Part shown: positions 1 through 9,243 of the stretch, piece by piece | Layout: every line of letters starts with the position of its first letter | How positions within the stretch are numbered: the stretch's first letter is position 1 | From: Bacteroides fragilis NCTC 9343 | Lineage (GTDB): Bacteria > Bacteroidota > Bacteroidia > Bacteroidales > Bacteroidaceae | Assembly: GCF_000025985.1 (NCBI RefSeq) | Contig: NC_003228.3 | Coordinates: 3,534,001-3,598,000, forward strand | DNA: 64,000 bases | Reading direction: 5' to 3' | Made by a program: the position numbers and the translations under genes | The notes under the pieces: model-generated | What the model was told of the DNA's origin: nothing | The model's input: only the letters and a program-made list of their open reading frames with translations | The model's database searches: none

Positions 1-14
1 AGCCAATAAACGGT

Positions 15-620
15 TTAAAACTTATCGTAATGAATTTTTTTCTCATCAAATTTCTGTTTAGGCTCTTGGGTAGTTGCCGGATAACCAAACGGAATCACAC
101 ACAGGGGCACTATATTCCCCGGAAGCTCCGTATATTTACGAACAACCCTGATACGGTCTTCATAAGGATAAGCAGCTGTCCATACCGCACCCAGCCCCTG
201 TGCTTCGGCAGCCAATAATATATTCTGTGCAGCAGCCGAACAATCCAGATACCAATAGGAAGATTGAGCTACATCTCCACATACAACAATGGCATAGCGA
301 GCTTGAGTCAGCATCTTTGCATAAGGTAAAGCAGCGGCCATCGAATCAAGAGCAACCCGGTCGGTGACCAATACAAACTCCCACGGACGAATATCTTTTC
401 CGGACGGTGCAGCCATTCCGGCACGTAGCATCCAATCTATTTTTTCTTTTTCTACTTCCTTGTCTAAATAAGCCCGCACACTTTTACGTGCAAAAATATT
501 ATCCAACGCAGCATTGGATGTCGAAGGGACTTCTCCTTGAGAAGCAGATGAACAAGCTGCGAATGAAATCATTCCCAGTATCCCGATCACCCATACATAA
601 ACTGCTTTCTTTATTACCAT
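15..620 (-). CDS. Nitroreductase-family lipoprotein
   Basis: 201 aa. The N-terminus is a lipoprotein signal with lipobox SFAAC (Cys23), so the enzyme should be exported and lipid-anchored. The rest is a nitroreductase fold: an ARKSVRAYL-type FMN-phosphate binding start near residues 44-52, AAPSGKDIRPWEFVLV near 70-85, and a central AAQNILLAAEAQGLGAVWTA helix. Family members use FMN and NAD(P)H to reduce nitro groups, quinones or flavins; the substrate cannot be read here. It starts 14 bp after metH on the same strand and is the last gene of the nigD-like/yip1/smpB/metH run. An exported nitroreductase is unusual because NAD(P)H is cytoplasmic. The fold assignment is secure; the role is not. 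Confidence 0.85.
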   Translation of the reverse strand: MVIKKAVYVWVIGILGMISFAACSSASQGEVPSTSNAALDNIFARKSVRAYLDKEVEKEKIDWMLRAGMAAPSGKDIRPWEFVLVTDRVALDSMAAALPYAKMLTQARYAIVVCGDVAQSSYWYLDCSAAAQNILLAAEAQGLGAVWTAAYPYEDRIRVVRKYTELPGNIVPLCVIPFGYPATTQEPKQKFDEKKIHYDKF

Positions 621-634
621 AATTTCTTTTTATA

Positions 635-3385
635 TCAAAAAAGTTTCAATCTGTTTTCCTGAGCTTCTTTCAATGAAACGGTTTCACGCTTCATCATGCC
701 ACTCTTATCACGAAGGGCTTCATATTCACCGGATAATTCTTTTGCCAACTCTTCTTTCGATTTCGGACTCATCAGCCGAGCAGCAACGCCCGCATTCTGC
801 GAAGCATCCTTCAAGTGAACAACCGGAGCGTGATAAACCGGAGCAATCTTCAATGCTGTATGTAGTTTAGAGGTAGTCGCTCCTCCTATCAACAATGGAA
901 TATCCAATCCGGCTTTTTCTAATTCCATAGCCACATGTACCATCTCTTCCAGTGAAGGAGTAATCAACCCACTAAGTCCGATCATATCCACTTTCTCCTC
1001 AATGGCTTTTTGGACAATCGATTCAGCCGGTACCATCACTCCCAAATCAATAATATCGTAACCATTACATGCCATCACAACCGAGACTATATTTTTGCCA
1101 ATGTCATGCACATCCCCTTTCACAGTGGCCAGCAAAACTTTTCCTGCCGAAGCAGTACCTTCCACCTTTTCCGATTCTATAATAGGTTGTAAGATTGCAA
1201 CGGCTTTCTTCATCGTACGGGCTGTTTTCACCACTTGTGGAAGAAACATCTTACCTGCGCCAAACAATTCGCCCACATGATTCATTCCATTCATCAACGG
1301 TCCTTCAATCACATCCACCGCTTTATCATATTTAGGCAAAGCCTCAGCAAGATCTTCTTCCAGAAAATCCCCGATTCCTTTTACCAAAGCATATTGCAAG
1401 CGTTCTTCTACCGTACCGTCCCTCCAGGCATCATGTTTTACCGGTTGCCCGGCCGAAGTATTACCCGCAGAAGCCTCCTTTAACCGGTCAGCCAATTCTA
1501 TCAATCGTTCTGCGGCATCACTTCTCCGGTTTAATACTACATCTTCAATCCTCTCGAGTACATCCGCCGGAATATCTGTATACAATACAGAAGTACCCGG
1601 ATTCACAATCCCCATATCCATCCCTTTCTGAATGGCATGGTAAAGAAATACGGCATGCATCGCTTCACGAATATAGTTGTTTCCACGGAATGAGAACGAA
1701 AGATTACTTACTCCCCCACTGATATGGGCGCCCGGAAGATTCTTTTTAATCCAAGCCGTCGCCTCTATAAAATCTACCGCATAGTTATTATGTTCCTCGA
1801 TCCCTGTTGCCACAGCCAATACATTCGGGTCGAAAATGATATCATGCGGATTGAATCCTATCTTATCTACAAGCAAATGATAGGCCCGTTCGCAAACTTC
1901 TATTTTACGGGTGGCTGTATCAGCTTGCCCTTTCTCATCAAAAGCCATCACTACCACAGCCGCACCATATTGGCGAACCGTACGAGCATGTTCAAGGAAT
2001 TTCTCCTCTCCCTCTTTCAACGAGATGGAATTCACAATTGATTTTCCTTGAAGACATTTCAATCCGGCTTCGATAACTTCCCATTTCGAAGAATCAATCA
2101 TTACAGGAACACGAGCAATTTCCGGTTCCGAAGCCACCAGATTGAGGAAAGTTGTCATCTCCTCCTTTGCATCCAGAAGACCATCGTCCATATTTACATC
2201 GATAATCAGTGCTCCGTCTTCTACCTGTTTACGGGCAATGGATAATGCCTCGTCATATTTCTTTTCATTAATCAAACGAAGAAATTTGCGCGAACCGGCT
2301 ACATTGCAACGTTCCCCCACGTTAACGAAATTTATTTCAGGTTTCACTTCCAACAGTTCTAATCCCGAAAGCCACATACAATCCGGTTTACAAACCGGAA
2401 TATGCGGTTTTGCTCCGGCAATCAATGCAGGATATTCTGCAATATAGGCATCGGTAGTACCACAGCACCCGCCTATGATATTGATCAATCCTTCATGAAC
2501 ATACTCTTTTACTTCATGGGCCATATCTGCCGGAGTCTGGTCATATTTTCCCAAACTATTAGGTAGACCAGCATTCGGATAAGCACTAATATAATAAGGA
2601 GCCCGAGCGGCCAATTGCTCTAAGAAAGGTTTCAGTTGCCTGGCACCAAACGAACAGTTTAACCCGACAGAGAAGATATCAGCGTGTTGCACTGAAGCCA
2701 GGAAAGCTTCCAACGTCTGTCCGGAAAGAGTACGTCCTCCGGTGTCGGAAACCGTCACAGATAACATAACAGGCACTTTTACTCCTGTAGCCTTCATGGC
2801 ACGTTCTGCCGCCAAAATAGCAGCTTTGGCATTCAGCGTATCAAAGATAGTTTCTATCAATAAAGCATCTACCCCACTTTCAAGCATAGCTTCCATCTGT
2901 TGCTGATAAGCATCAGCCATTTCATCATAAGTCACAGCACGATAAGCCGGATTATTCACATCCGGCGACATAGAACATGTTTTATTGGTAGGACCTACCG
3001 AACCGGCTACGAAACGGGGTTTATCGGGATTTAGTGCCGTATATTCATCGGCCACTTCACGTGCCAGCTTTACAGCCGCTTGATTCATTTCACGCACATA
3101 CTCTTGTACATGATAATCGGCCATAGAAATAGTAGTAGAACTAAAAGTATTCGTCTCAATGATATCTGCACCGGCTTCTAGATACTTACGGTGTATATCC
3201 CGAATCACATCAGGGCGTGTGAGACAAAGTAAATCATTATTCCCCTTCAGTTGACCGGGAATATGCGCAAAGCGCTCATTACGAAAATCTTCTTCTCTAA
3301 GATTATATTGCTGAATCATTGTACCCATAGCGCCATCCAATATAAGGATACGTTCGAGTACCAGCTGTTGAATAGTTTTTTTCAT
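635..3385 (-). CDS. metH: Cobalamin-dependent methionine synthase, no reactivation domain
   Basis: Transfers the methyl group of methyltetrahydrofolate to homocysteine through cobalamin in the cytosol. The frame opens 16 codons further upstream, but the ATG at 3385 ([21 protein letters not shown]) matches family N-termini and clears the smpB stop at 3405. The 916 aa contain the homocysteine domain (zinc ligands Cys244, Cys307, Cys308 in GLNCSFG and GGCCGTT), the pterin-binding domain (about 350-620), the cap helices (about 650-740) and the B12 domain with DVHDIGKN, whose His760 is the lower cobalt ligand. It ends about where the E. coli enzyme (1227 aa) enters its AdoMet-dependent activation domain, so that domain is absent. 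Identification is very secure. Confidence 0.97.
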   Translation of the reverse strand: MKKTIQQLVLERILILDGAMGTMIQQYNLREEDFRNERFAHIPGQLKGNNDLLCLTRPDVIRDIHRKYLEAGADIIETNTFSSTTISMADYHVQEYVREMNQAAVKLAREVADEYTALNPDKPRFVAGSVGPTNKTCSMSPDVNNPAYRAVTYDEMADAYQQQMEAMLESGVDALLIETIFDTLNAKAAILAAERAMKATGVKVPVMLSVTVSDTGGRTLSGQTLEAFLASVQHADIFSVGLNCSFGARQLKPFLEQLAARAPYYISAYPNAGLPNSLGKYDQTPADMAHEVKEYVHEGLINIIGGCCGTTDAYIAEYPALIAGAKPHIPVCKPDCMWLSGLELLEVKPEINFVNVGERCNVAGSRKFLRLINEKKYDEALSIARKQVEDGALIIDVNMDDGLLDAKEEMTTFLNLVASEPEIARVPVMIDSSKWEVIEAGLKCLQGKSIVNSISLKEGEEKFLEHARTVRQYGAAVVVMAFDEKGQADTATRKIEVCERAYHLLVDKIGFNPHDIIFDPNVLAVATGIEEHNNYAVDFIEATAWIKKNLPGAHISGGVSNLSFSFRGNNYIREAMHAVFLYHAIQKGMDMGIVNPGTSVLYTDIPADVLERIEDVVLNRRSDAAERLIELADRLKEASAGNTSAGQPVKHDAWRDGTVEERLQYALVKGIGDFLEEDLAEALPKYDKAVDVIEGPLMNGMNHVGELFGAGKMFLPQVVKTARTMKKAVAILQPIIESEKVEGTASAGKVLLATVKGDVHDIGKNIVSVVMACNGYDIIDLGVMVPAESIVQKAIEEKVDMIGLSGLITPSLEEMVHVAMELEKAGLDIPLLIGGATTSKLHTALKIAPVYHAPVVHLKDASQNAGVAARLMSPKSKEELAKELSGEYEALRDKSGMMKRETVSLKEAQENRLKLF

Positions 3386-3404
3386 TGCTAAAGGTACAAA
3401 CCTA

Positions 3405-3857
3405 TCATCGTTTAAACATCCTGTCCATATCACGACGGTCGTCTTTTTCTTTCAAAGCCTCCCGTTTATCATATTGCTTTTTACCTTTAGCCAAAGCTAC
3501 AACCACTTTGGCCAAACCTCTTTCATTAATAAACAAACGCACAGGGACAATGGTGAATCCGGCGTCTTTCGTCCCTCTTTCCAATTTATTCAGCTCCTTT
3601 TTGCTCAATAGCAACTTACGGTCACGTCGGGCCGCATGATTATTATACGAGCCATAAAAATATTCGGCAATGTGCATATTCTTCACCCACAACTCGCCTT
3701 TCGCAAAATAGCAAAACGTATCTACCAAGCTTGCCTTACCCAGACGGATGGACTTAATCTCCGTCCCGGTCAACACAATACCTGCTGTATAAGTATCGAT
3801 CAACTCATAGTCGAAAGTAGCACGTTTATTCTTTATATTTATAGGAGCCAGTTTCAT
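3405..3857 (-). CDS. smpB: SsrA-binding protein SmpB
   Basis: 150 aa, the usual SmpB length. SmpB binds tmRNA and takes it to stalled ribosomes for trans-translation. The family core is visible: [22 protein letters not shown] near the N-terminus, [13 protein letters not shown] near residues 33-45, and the basic [15 protein letters not shown] tail that enters the decoding centre. It sits between the Yip1 gene (9 bp upstream) and metH (19 bp downstream), so it is probably cotranscribed. The tmRNA gene itself is not in the window. Confidence 0.97.
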
Positions 3858-3866
3858 TTTATTTTC

Positions 3867-4439
3867 TTAATTTAATATAGCTGTTAGCTTGTTGAACACA
3901 ACTTGTATTACCGCCGGACATAGTATTAACAAAATCGACGAGAAAATGGTGTAACGCAACCGATTCTTTTCTTCTACCAGCATCACAACCCTTGCTCCTT
4001 CCCATACCACATAAACGATATAAAATTGGAGCAGCCAACCGATAATACTGAAATCAGGAAGCAATCCGGTTACTATATGTAACAAAAAAGTGACAACTAA
4101 CGCATAACCTGCAAACTGCTGTGCCAAAGGGATATCATTGGTCATACCAAACATTTTTATCCCCATCTGATTGATAGCATAAGCCGCCAGAAAATAACCT
4201 CCGAACAAAGCTACCGCCACCGCACAACACTGCGTCATGGCCAACTGGAAACTTTGTGGTCCTCCCCAACCATTAGTCCACAAAGCACCAATGAATACGG
4301 ATAAACCACATAAACCAATCATAGGATAGACAAAAACAGTAAGAACTGCCCGTCTATCCTCTAAACGAATTTCCTCCCAGGCCTTGGCCGGAGAGGAAAT
4401 CAATGACATTGCTATTTGAAATAATGCTTTGTAATTCAA
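3867..4439 (-). CDS. Yip1-family integral membrane protein
   Basis: 190 aa with about five hydrophobic segments and the opening LFQIAMSLISSPAKAWEEI, typical of bacterial Yip1-domain proteins, where a short amphipathic start precedes the membrane helices. It is an inner-membrane protein of unknown function. It starts 1 bp downstream of the NigD-like stop codon and ends 9 bp before smpB, so translation may be coupled. No catalytic motif is visible; the family call rests on the N-terminal motif and topology. Confidence 0.75.
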   Translation of the reverse strand: MNYKALFQIAMSLISSPAKAWEEIRLEDRRAVLTVFVYPMIGLCGLSVFIGALWTNGWGGPQSFQLAMTQCCAVAVALFGGYFLAAYAINQMGIKMFGMTNDIPLAQQFAGYALVVTFLLHIVTGLLPDFSIIGWLLQFYIVYVVWEGARVVMLVEEKNRLRYTIFSSILLILCPAVIQVVFNKLTAILN

Positions 4440-4440
4440 A

Positions 4441-5244
4441 TTATTCCGCAGTTTTATATTCTATTTCATATACCTTCTCTATAGTAGAAGTATCTTCCAA
4501 CTTATTGTTGTACTCATTTTGCTGTGCTACTATAGTTATTTTAGCAGGTTTAGTTTGTCCACTCTTCAGAGTATATTCTCTTAAGATTTGGCTGATTTCA
4601 TAAGCCTTAAAGCTGGAAGTACGTGTTGCACGCTCAGCAATAGCAGCAGGTTCATCCTCAACTTTATAGCGTAAATAAAGTTTCAAAATGGTATCACCAG
4701 ATTTAATATCATCTGTATAGCAGACAAGAGTAAAAGTATGTTTAGCGAGCTCATTTTTAATATCTTCTGTAGTAGTCACATTTTTCACACGATAAAGTAC
4801 CGGTAATACAATCGTATTTTCACTAAACTGAAATGGGGCCACAGTTGAATATCCTGATACAAAACTCAACGAACCAACAGGTGCATTAGTAGTCACATCA
4901 CCTGATTCACCTACTTTCGGAGTGGTTATTGCTGTAGCATCAATTCCTGTAGGATCTGCTAAAAGTGTAATTTTAATTGACTTAGGATTTGTTGAGAGGT
5001 CCTGACCTTCATCAACCTGGCAATAAATGTAAGCCATTCTTGCATTCAAAGTTACAGGAATCGTGTTAGTAGGGATCAGTTCCGTACCGGCAGCATCTGT
5101 GAATGTAACATAACCCATTCTATCATTCACTTTCACCACACCGGCCCACTGCTGAGGACCGCTTTCTCCAGAATCCATACATGAAGTAAACATAGTACCC
5201 ATCAACAGGGTTAAGGTCAACACCATTAATTTCAATTGTTTCAT
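4441..5244 (-). CDS. NigD-like lipoprotein
   Basis: 267 aa from the chosen start. The frame extends to an ATG at 5268, but a TATCTTTG -7 box at 5266-5273 places transcription start inside that extension, so the ATG at 5244 (MKQLKLMVLTLTLLMG) is preferred. It has a lipoprotein signal with the cysteine in MFTSCMDSG, then the small beta-rich N-terminal domain (VVKVNDRMGYVTFTD) and a C-terminal beta domain of NigD-like proteins. Despite the name, which comes from a Prevotella bacteriocin locus, the function of chromosomal homologues is unknown. It is the first gene of the smpB-metH operon. Confidence 0.8.
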   Translation of the reverse strand: MKQLKLMVLTLTLLMGTMFTSCMDSGESGPQQWAGVVKVNDRMGYVTFTDAAGTELIPTNTIPVTLNARMAYIYCQVDEGQDLSTNPKSIKITLLADPTGIDATAITTPKVGESGDVTTNAPVGSLSFVSGYSTVAPFQFSENTIVLPVLYRVKNVTTTEDIKNELAKHTFTLVCYTDDIKSGDTILKLYLRYKVEDEPAAIAERATRTSSFKAYEISQILREYTLKSGQTKPAKITIVAQQNEYNNKLEDTSTIEKVYEIEYKTAE

Positions 5245-5265
5245 AAATCTATTTTTTAGAGTTTG

Positions 5266-5273
5266 CAAAGATA
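5266..5273 (-). promoter_or_regulatory. -7 promoter box of the NigD-like/smpB/metH operon
   Basis: On the minus strand this reads TATCTTTG followed by C, the Bacteroides -7 consensus TAnnTTTG. A start site about 7 nt downstream leaves a short leader before the ATG at 5244. No clean -33 TTTG was found at the standard distance. Confidence 0.6.
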
Positions 5274-5326
5274 TAAATTCTAATTCACAATAAGTAAATG
5301 CAGAGACTTAAAAAATACTGCATCTA

Positions 5327-5833
5327 TTACTTAACTATTTTTGCAAACAACTCTAAATGATCGTCTACATAGCTTGCTACCAGTGCTGTAACCTCCTCCT
5401 CAATATCCAGATATTCTTCTTCAAGATCATCAAAGGCCTCGTATTGCTCGTACATAGCCATAAATTCATCCTCTGTACGCTCTTTCTCCAGATCGTGGCG
5501 ATGAGCATCGTATATCTTCTTAGCTTTATAAACCAACTTCGAGAAATCCTCGGCTCCCCACAGGCGCATTACCTTTGCAAAAGGATTATCAAAGATATAA
5601 CCTCCATACCCATTCTGAATCAATTGACAAAAGCCACCGAACATGACTTCATCCCGAAAAATCTGATAGGCCAGCAAAGAGTGCTGCTCCCCTGTCAACA
5701 GTGGCATTGTTTCGGCAGTAAGTTCCCCGCCAATCACTTCTTTATACTTGTCTGTAAACACCTGGATAAATTCATCCATTCCCTCACCCGCAGCTTTTTG
5801 CAAAGAGGCATCCGTAACTTCTATCATTTCCAC
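5327..5833 (-). CDS. DMP19/DUF4375-family acidic protein
   Basis: 168 aa, strongly acidic towards the C-terminus (FDDLEEEYLDIEEEVTALV). The middle has the family pattern LLTGEQHSLLAYQIFRDEVMFGGFCQLIQNGYGGYIF, followed by NPFAKVMRLWGAEDFSKLV. The Neisseria DMP19 protein mimics DNA with a negatively charged surface and sequesters a repressor. Whether this homologue mimics DNA is inference from the acidity and the family. It has no signal peptide and should be cytoplasmic. It lies upstream of the NigD-like gene on the same strand, separated by that gene's promoter, so it is probably its own unit. Confidence 0.8.
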   Translation of the reverse strand: MEMIEVTDASLQKAAGEGMDEFIQVFTDKYKEVIGGELTAETMPLLTGEQHSLLAYQIFRDEVMFGGFCQLIQNGYGGYIFDNPFAKVMRLWGAEDFSKLVYKAKKIYDAHRHDLEKERTEDEFMAMYEQYEAFDDLEEEYLDIEEEVTALVASYVDDHLELFAKIVK

Positions 5834-5898
5834 TATATATAATAAGGTGAATTCTATATTTATAAATATCAGGAAACAAAAATACGGAAATATATGGT

Positions 5899-6300
5899 TC
5901 AGAAAGGCTTTTTGATAAGTTTTTTAGAAACCCGTTTAATTTTCTTCAATAATAATCCTATAACGAATAATTTGATCACCTTCTCTGCCGGATCGCATGT
6001 CAGTTCATTGTAGTTCGGTATTGCAACAAGCGTTATCAATTAACGTTGTTAATGCCATCTTCTATGCATTCTGTGCTTGAATACAAAGAACAAGTGTTTT
6101 ACATTTAAAAGCCTTCTTCTCTATCATCAAAACATTTGTTTTAACAGTGTGTTAAAACAAGCCTTTTACCGACAAACAGCAAGTCATAGTAACCTTCTAA
6201 TTTACAAAAGAATAACAGGTTCATCAATTTGTTCTCCGAGAATTTCACTAATACCTTCTAAAGGTAGATAATTAAAGATTTGACAAGTATAGCATCTTAT
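5899..6300 (-). pseudogene. Possible decayed coding remnant in an AT-rich gap
   Basis: The roughly 530-bp gap between the DMP19-type and HsmA genes has no intact gene. On the minus strand, protein-like pieces fall in successive frames: NYLPLEGISEILGEQIDEP (about 6268-6212), EGYYDLLFVGKRLVLTHC (about 6200-6146) and a 46-codon piece ending at the stop at 5899 that includes AIPNYNELTCDPAEKVIKLF and a lysine-rich tail. All are interrupted by stops and lack a start codon. This could be a frameshifted, decayed gene or chance in AT-rich DNA; no family is recognised. Confidence 0.25.
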
Positions 6301-6365
6301 TCAAAGCAATCTACACAATACAAAGAAACAGATGGGATTCAATTCTCAATCCTTATAATTGATAA

Positions 6366-6770
6366 TCAATGATGCAATGACATACCAAGATATACGCCTA
6401 TGCAGTAAGGTATCAACCAAATGCACCACACCACAATACTGAAACGGTTGAAATGTTCCTTGGCTCTTTCACTCCCTTTCACATACGTCCAGATAGCCCA
6501 CATAGCGTGAATAAACATCAACAGGATAGCGATAATGCCGGTCACAGTATGTATTTCATCATGCAAGTGTGTGAGTCGCGCAATATTCTCCATTAAAGCC
6601 GTTCCCACAGAATCAGCCAGCAGTCCCAACAAAAAAAATACCAGATGCCAAAATTTCAACCTCTTCTGCAATCGCTCTCCCCACACTCCTATTGTGTAAA
6701 ACACCAATGCCGAAGTTATCACACTAATGGCTGCAATTAAATAATGTATATCTACCTCATTCAAATTCAT
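6366..6770 (-). CDS. HsmA-family small membrane protein
   Basis: 134 aa with four predicted membrane helices (about 8-27, 42-58, 75-95 and 108-128). The arrangement matches the TIGR03987/HsmA-type family: WGERLQKRLKFWHLVFFLLGLLADSVGT, then a helix rich in conserved His (HLHDEIHTVTGIIAILLMFIHAMWAIW). The paired intramembrane histidines might bind a metal or haem, but this is speculation. The gene is monocistronic, divergent from the NifU-like gene. Function unknown. Confidence 0.7.
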   Translation of the reverse strand: MNLNEVDIHYLIAAISVITSALVFYTIGVWGERLQKRLKFWHLVFFLLGLLADSVGTALMENIARLTHLHDEIHTVTGIIAILLMFIHAMWAIWTYVKGSERAKEHFNRFSIVVWCIWLIPYCIGVYLGMSLHH

Positions 6771-6917
6771 AACCGATCAATTTTTCTCAGAAGAAACAAA
6801 GAATCAGAGTAATAGTTCAACAAAACAAAGATTATCTAAAATGTCATCTCCACATTACAATCTAACAAAACCACAAATTCTATTTTTCTCTTTTCATAAA
6901 AAAGTAATAAAACCCGA

Positions 6918-6948
6918 TTTGCAAAAACAAATAAAACGACTACCTTTG
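6918..6948 (+). promoter_or_regulatory. Promoter of the NifU-like/GGGtGRT pair
   Basis: Near-perfect Bacteroides promoter: TTTG at 6918-6921, a 19-bp spacer, and TACCTTTG at 6941-6948. The start site should be near 6955, leaving a 5' leader of about 55 nt before the ATG at 7010. The strength of the match fits the highly biased codon use of the genes it drives. Confidence 0.85.
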
Positions 6949-7009
6949 TGAGCGATTTGAGAATCGTGACTACGTATTTTTAATTATATCACTTAAAAAA
7001 GAGCTAATT

Positions 7010-7711
7010 ATGACTTATTCACACGAAGTGGAACACATGTGTGTTGTAAAGAAGGGTCCTAACCACGGACCGGCTCCCATACCCGAAGAAGGAAAATGGG
7101 TAAAATCAAAAGAAATTGTTGATATTTCAGGTCTGACACACGGTGTGGGTTGGTGTGCTCCTCAGCAGGGTGCATGTAAGCTGACTCTGAACGTAAAAGA
7201 AGGTATCATCCAGGAAGCTCTGGTTGAAACTATCGGCTGTTCAGGTATGACTCACTCAGCTGCTATGGCTGCTGAAATCCTCCCGGGAAAAACTATCCTC
7301 GAAGCATTGAACACAGACTTAGTTTGTGACGCCATCAACACTGCTATGCGCGAACTCTTCTTACAGATCGTTTACGGACGTACTCAGTCAGCTTTCTCAG
7401 AAGGTGGTCTGATCATCGGTGCAGGTCTTGAAGACTTAGGTAAAGGTCTGCGTAGCCAGGTAGGTACATTGTACGGTACTTTGGCTAAAGGTCCTCGTTA
7501 CCTTGAAATGGCAGAAGGTTACATCAAGACAATTGCTCTTGACAAAAACGATGAAATCTGCGGATACGAATTCGTTCACATGGGCAAATTCATGGATGAA
7601 ATCAAGAAGGGTACTGATGCGAATGAAGCATTGAAGAAAGTTACCGGTACTTACGGACGCTTCACTGCAGAACAGGGAGCTGTTAAACACATTGATCCAC
7701 GTCACGAATAA
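7010..7711 (+). CDS. NifU/IscU-like iron-sulfur scaffold-related protein
   Basis: 233 aa, cytoplasmic. Residues about 40-115 resemble the IscU/NifU N-terminal scaffold: GVGWCAPQQGACKLTLNVKEG (Cys49, Cys56), an ETIGCSGMTHSAAMAAEIL segment (Cys77) and DLVCDAINTAMREL (Cys106). The position corresponding to the third IscU cluster cysteine is not obviously kept, and the GCGD aspartate is missing, so cluster assembly is not assured. The C-terminal half is specific to this family. It is followed after 20 bp by the GGGtGRT gene with a strong AAGGAGG-type ribosome site between them. Codon use is strongly biased, suggesting abundant product. Function unknown. Confidence 0.75.
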   Translation: MTYSHEVEHMCVVKKGPNHGPAPIPEEGKWVKSKEIVDISGLTHGVGWCAPQQGACKLTLNVKEGIIQEALVETIGCSGMTHSAAMAAEILPGKTILEALNTDLVCDAINTAMRELFLQIVYGRTQSAFSEGGLIIGAGLEDLGKGLRSQVGTLYGTLAKGPRYLEMAEGYIKTIALDKNDEICGYEFVHMGKFMDEIKKGTDANEALKKVTGTYGRFTAEQGAVKHIDPRHE

Positions 7712-7731
7712 TATAAGGAGGAAAAGAAATT

Positions 7732-8742
7732 ATGATTAGAGAAGTAAAATTTGAAAGTCAGGACCGCCGTATCAAAGGTATCATCGAAGCCTTGAACGCT
7801 AACGGTATCAAAGACATCGAAGAAGCTAACGCTATCTGCGAAGCTGCTGGAGTTGATCCTTATAAAACGTGTGAAGAAACTCAACCGATCTGTTTTGAAA
7901 ATGCTAAGTGGGCTTACGTAGTAGGTGCTGCTATCGCTATCAAGAAAGGTTGCAAAAACGCTGCTGATGCTGCCGAAGCTATCGGTATAGGTCTGCAGGC
8001 ATTCTGTATCCCGGGTTCTGTAGCTGACGACCGTAAGGTTGGTATCGGTCATGGAAATCTGGCTGCTATGTTGTTACGTGAAGAAACCAAATGTTTCGCT
8101 TTCTTGGCAGGTCACGAATCTTTCGCTGCTGCCGAAGGTGCTATCAAAATCGCTGCAAAAGCAGACAAAGTACGTAAAGAACCTCTGCGTTGTATCTTGA
8201 ACGGTCTTGGAAAAGATGCTGCTCAGATCATCTCTCGTATCAACGGCTTTACTTATGTTCAAACACAGTTTGACTATTTCACAGGTGAACTGAAAGTAGT
8301 ACGTGAAATTGCTTACTCTGACGGTCCTCGTGCAAAAGTAAAATGCTATGGTGCAGATGATGTACGTGAAGGCGTAGCTATCATGTGGAAAGAAGGTGTA
8401 GATGTATCTATCACAGGTAACTCTACTAACCCGACGCGTTTCCAACACCCGGTTGCAGGTACTTACAAGAAAGAACGTGTACTGGCAGGTAAGCCATACT
8501 TCTCAGTAGCTTCAGGTGGTGGTACAGGTCGTACTCTTCACCCGGATAACATGGCTGCCGGTCCTGCTTCATACGGTATGACTGATACAATGGGTCGTAT
8601 GCACTCAGACGCTCAGTTCGCCGGTTCTTCATCCGTTCCTGCTCACGTAGAAATGATGGGATTCCTGGGAATTGGTAACAACCCGATGGTAGGCTGTACT
8701 GTGGCTTGTGCGGTAGATGTAGCTCAGGCATTGGCAAAGTAA
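7732..8742 (+). CDS. GGGtGRT-family protein
   Basis: 336 aa, soluble, no signal peptide. It carries the family signature GGGTGRTLHPDN at residues 262-273 and several cysteines (36, 47, 54, 74, 92, 121, 154, 205, 322, 326) that could bind a metal or cluster. The family is named only for the motif; no reaction is known to me. It follows the NifU-like gene by 20 bp with ribosome site ATAAGGAGG, so the two are cotranscribed and probably work together. Codon use is as biased as in the first gene. A strong terminator follows at 8768. Family call secure; any biochemical role is inference. Confidence 0.85.
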   Translation: MIREVKFESQDRRIKGIIEALNANGIKDIEEANAICEAAGVDPYKTCEETQPICFENAKWAYVVGAAIAIKKGCKNAADAAEAIGIGLQAFCIPGSVADDRKVGIGHGNLAAMLLREETKCFAFLAGHESFAAAEGAIKIAAKADKVRKEPLRCILNGLGKDAAQIISRINGFTYVQTQFDYFTGELKVVREIAYSDGPRAKVKCYGADDVREGVAIMWKEGVDVSITGNSTNPTRFQHPVAGTYKKERVLAGKPYFSVASGGGTGRTLHPDNMAAGPASYGMTDTMGRMHSDAQFAGSSSVPAHVEMMGFLGIGNNPMVGCTVACAVDVAQALAK

Positions 8743-8767
8743 CCACCGTTTCTTGATCAAATGATAT

Positions 8768-8807
8768 AAACTCCTGTAATTTTGACAATTACAGGAGTTT
8801 CTTTTTA
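8768..8807 (+). terminator. Rho-independent terminator of the GGGtGRT operon
   Basis: Perfect 14-bp stem (AAACTCCTGTAATT at 8768-8781 and its complement at 8787-8800) with a 5-nt loop, followed by CTTTTTAT. It lies 25 bp after the GGGtGRT stop codon. Confidence 0.9.
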
Positions 8808-9118
8808 TAAACAAAAACGTAAAAATTAAATACTTTCGGAATAACATAGGCCATTTACTAAGCATTAACGAGAAATACAGAAACAGACTAAAGTATGGTT
8901 ACCCAAAGAAGTAAAGAAGTAGCAAAAACGCTTGAACCAACAGATACACAAATCAGATTAAGACCTCACTCTTACTAAGAAAATCAGACCTGATTATTTC
9001 TTTCTTTTCTTGCAAAGCAACCTATCTTCCTTCATTTAATCATTTCCCTAATTCTATTTCTGTATTATAACTTATCCTAATCTCACTAAGAAATTCAACG
9101 CATTTAGATTACAAGATA
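8808..9118. other. Gene-free AT-rich stretch before fabH
   Basis: About 310 bp between the GGGtGRT terminator and the fabH promoter. A 27-codon open frame starts at 8895 (MVTQRSKEVAKTLEPTDT...) without a convincing promoter or ribosome site, and there is a short palindrome AATCAG/CTGATT near 8983-8996. I see nothing else that can be supported. Confidence 0.5.
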
Positions 9119-9148
9119 TTGAATAAATCTTTCTTTTCTGTATATTTG
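9119..9148 (+). promoter_or_regulatory. fabH promoter
   Basis: TTG at 9119-9121, a 19-bp spacer, and TATATTTG at 9141-9148, matching the Bacteroides -33/-7 pattern. It predicts a leader of nearly 90 nt before the ATG at 9244. Confidence 0.7.
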
Positions 9149-9243
9149 CGCCCGGTATTTTAGATGCAATCCGAGAAGTTGTAAGTTTTCGGAGTCATTT
9201 TATACTTCCCCCGCTTAAGAACTTACTTATTTAGACAAAGTTA

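Noticed and set aside
8895..8978. 27-codon frame MVTQRSKEVAKTLEPTDT... upstream of fabH
   Set aside because: No clear promoter or ribosome site; too short to judge from one sequence.
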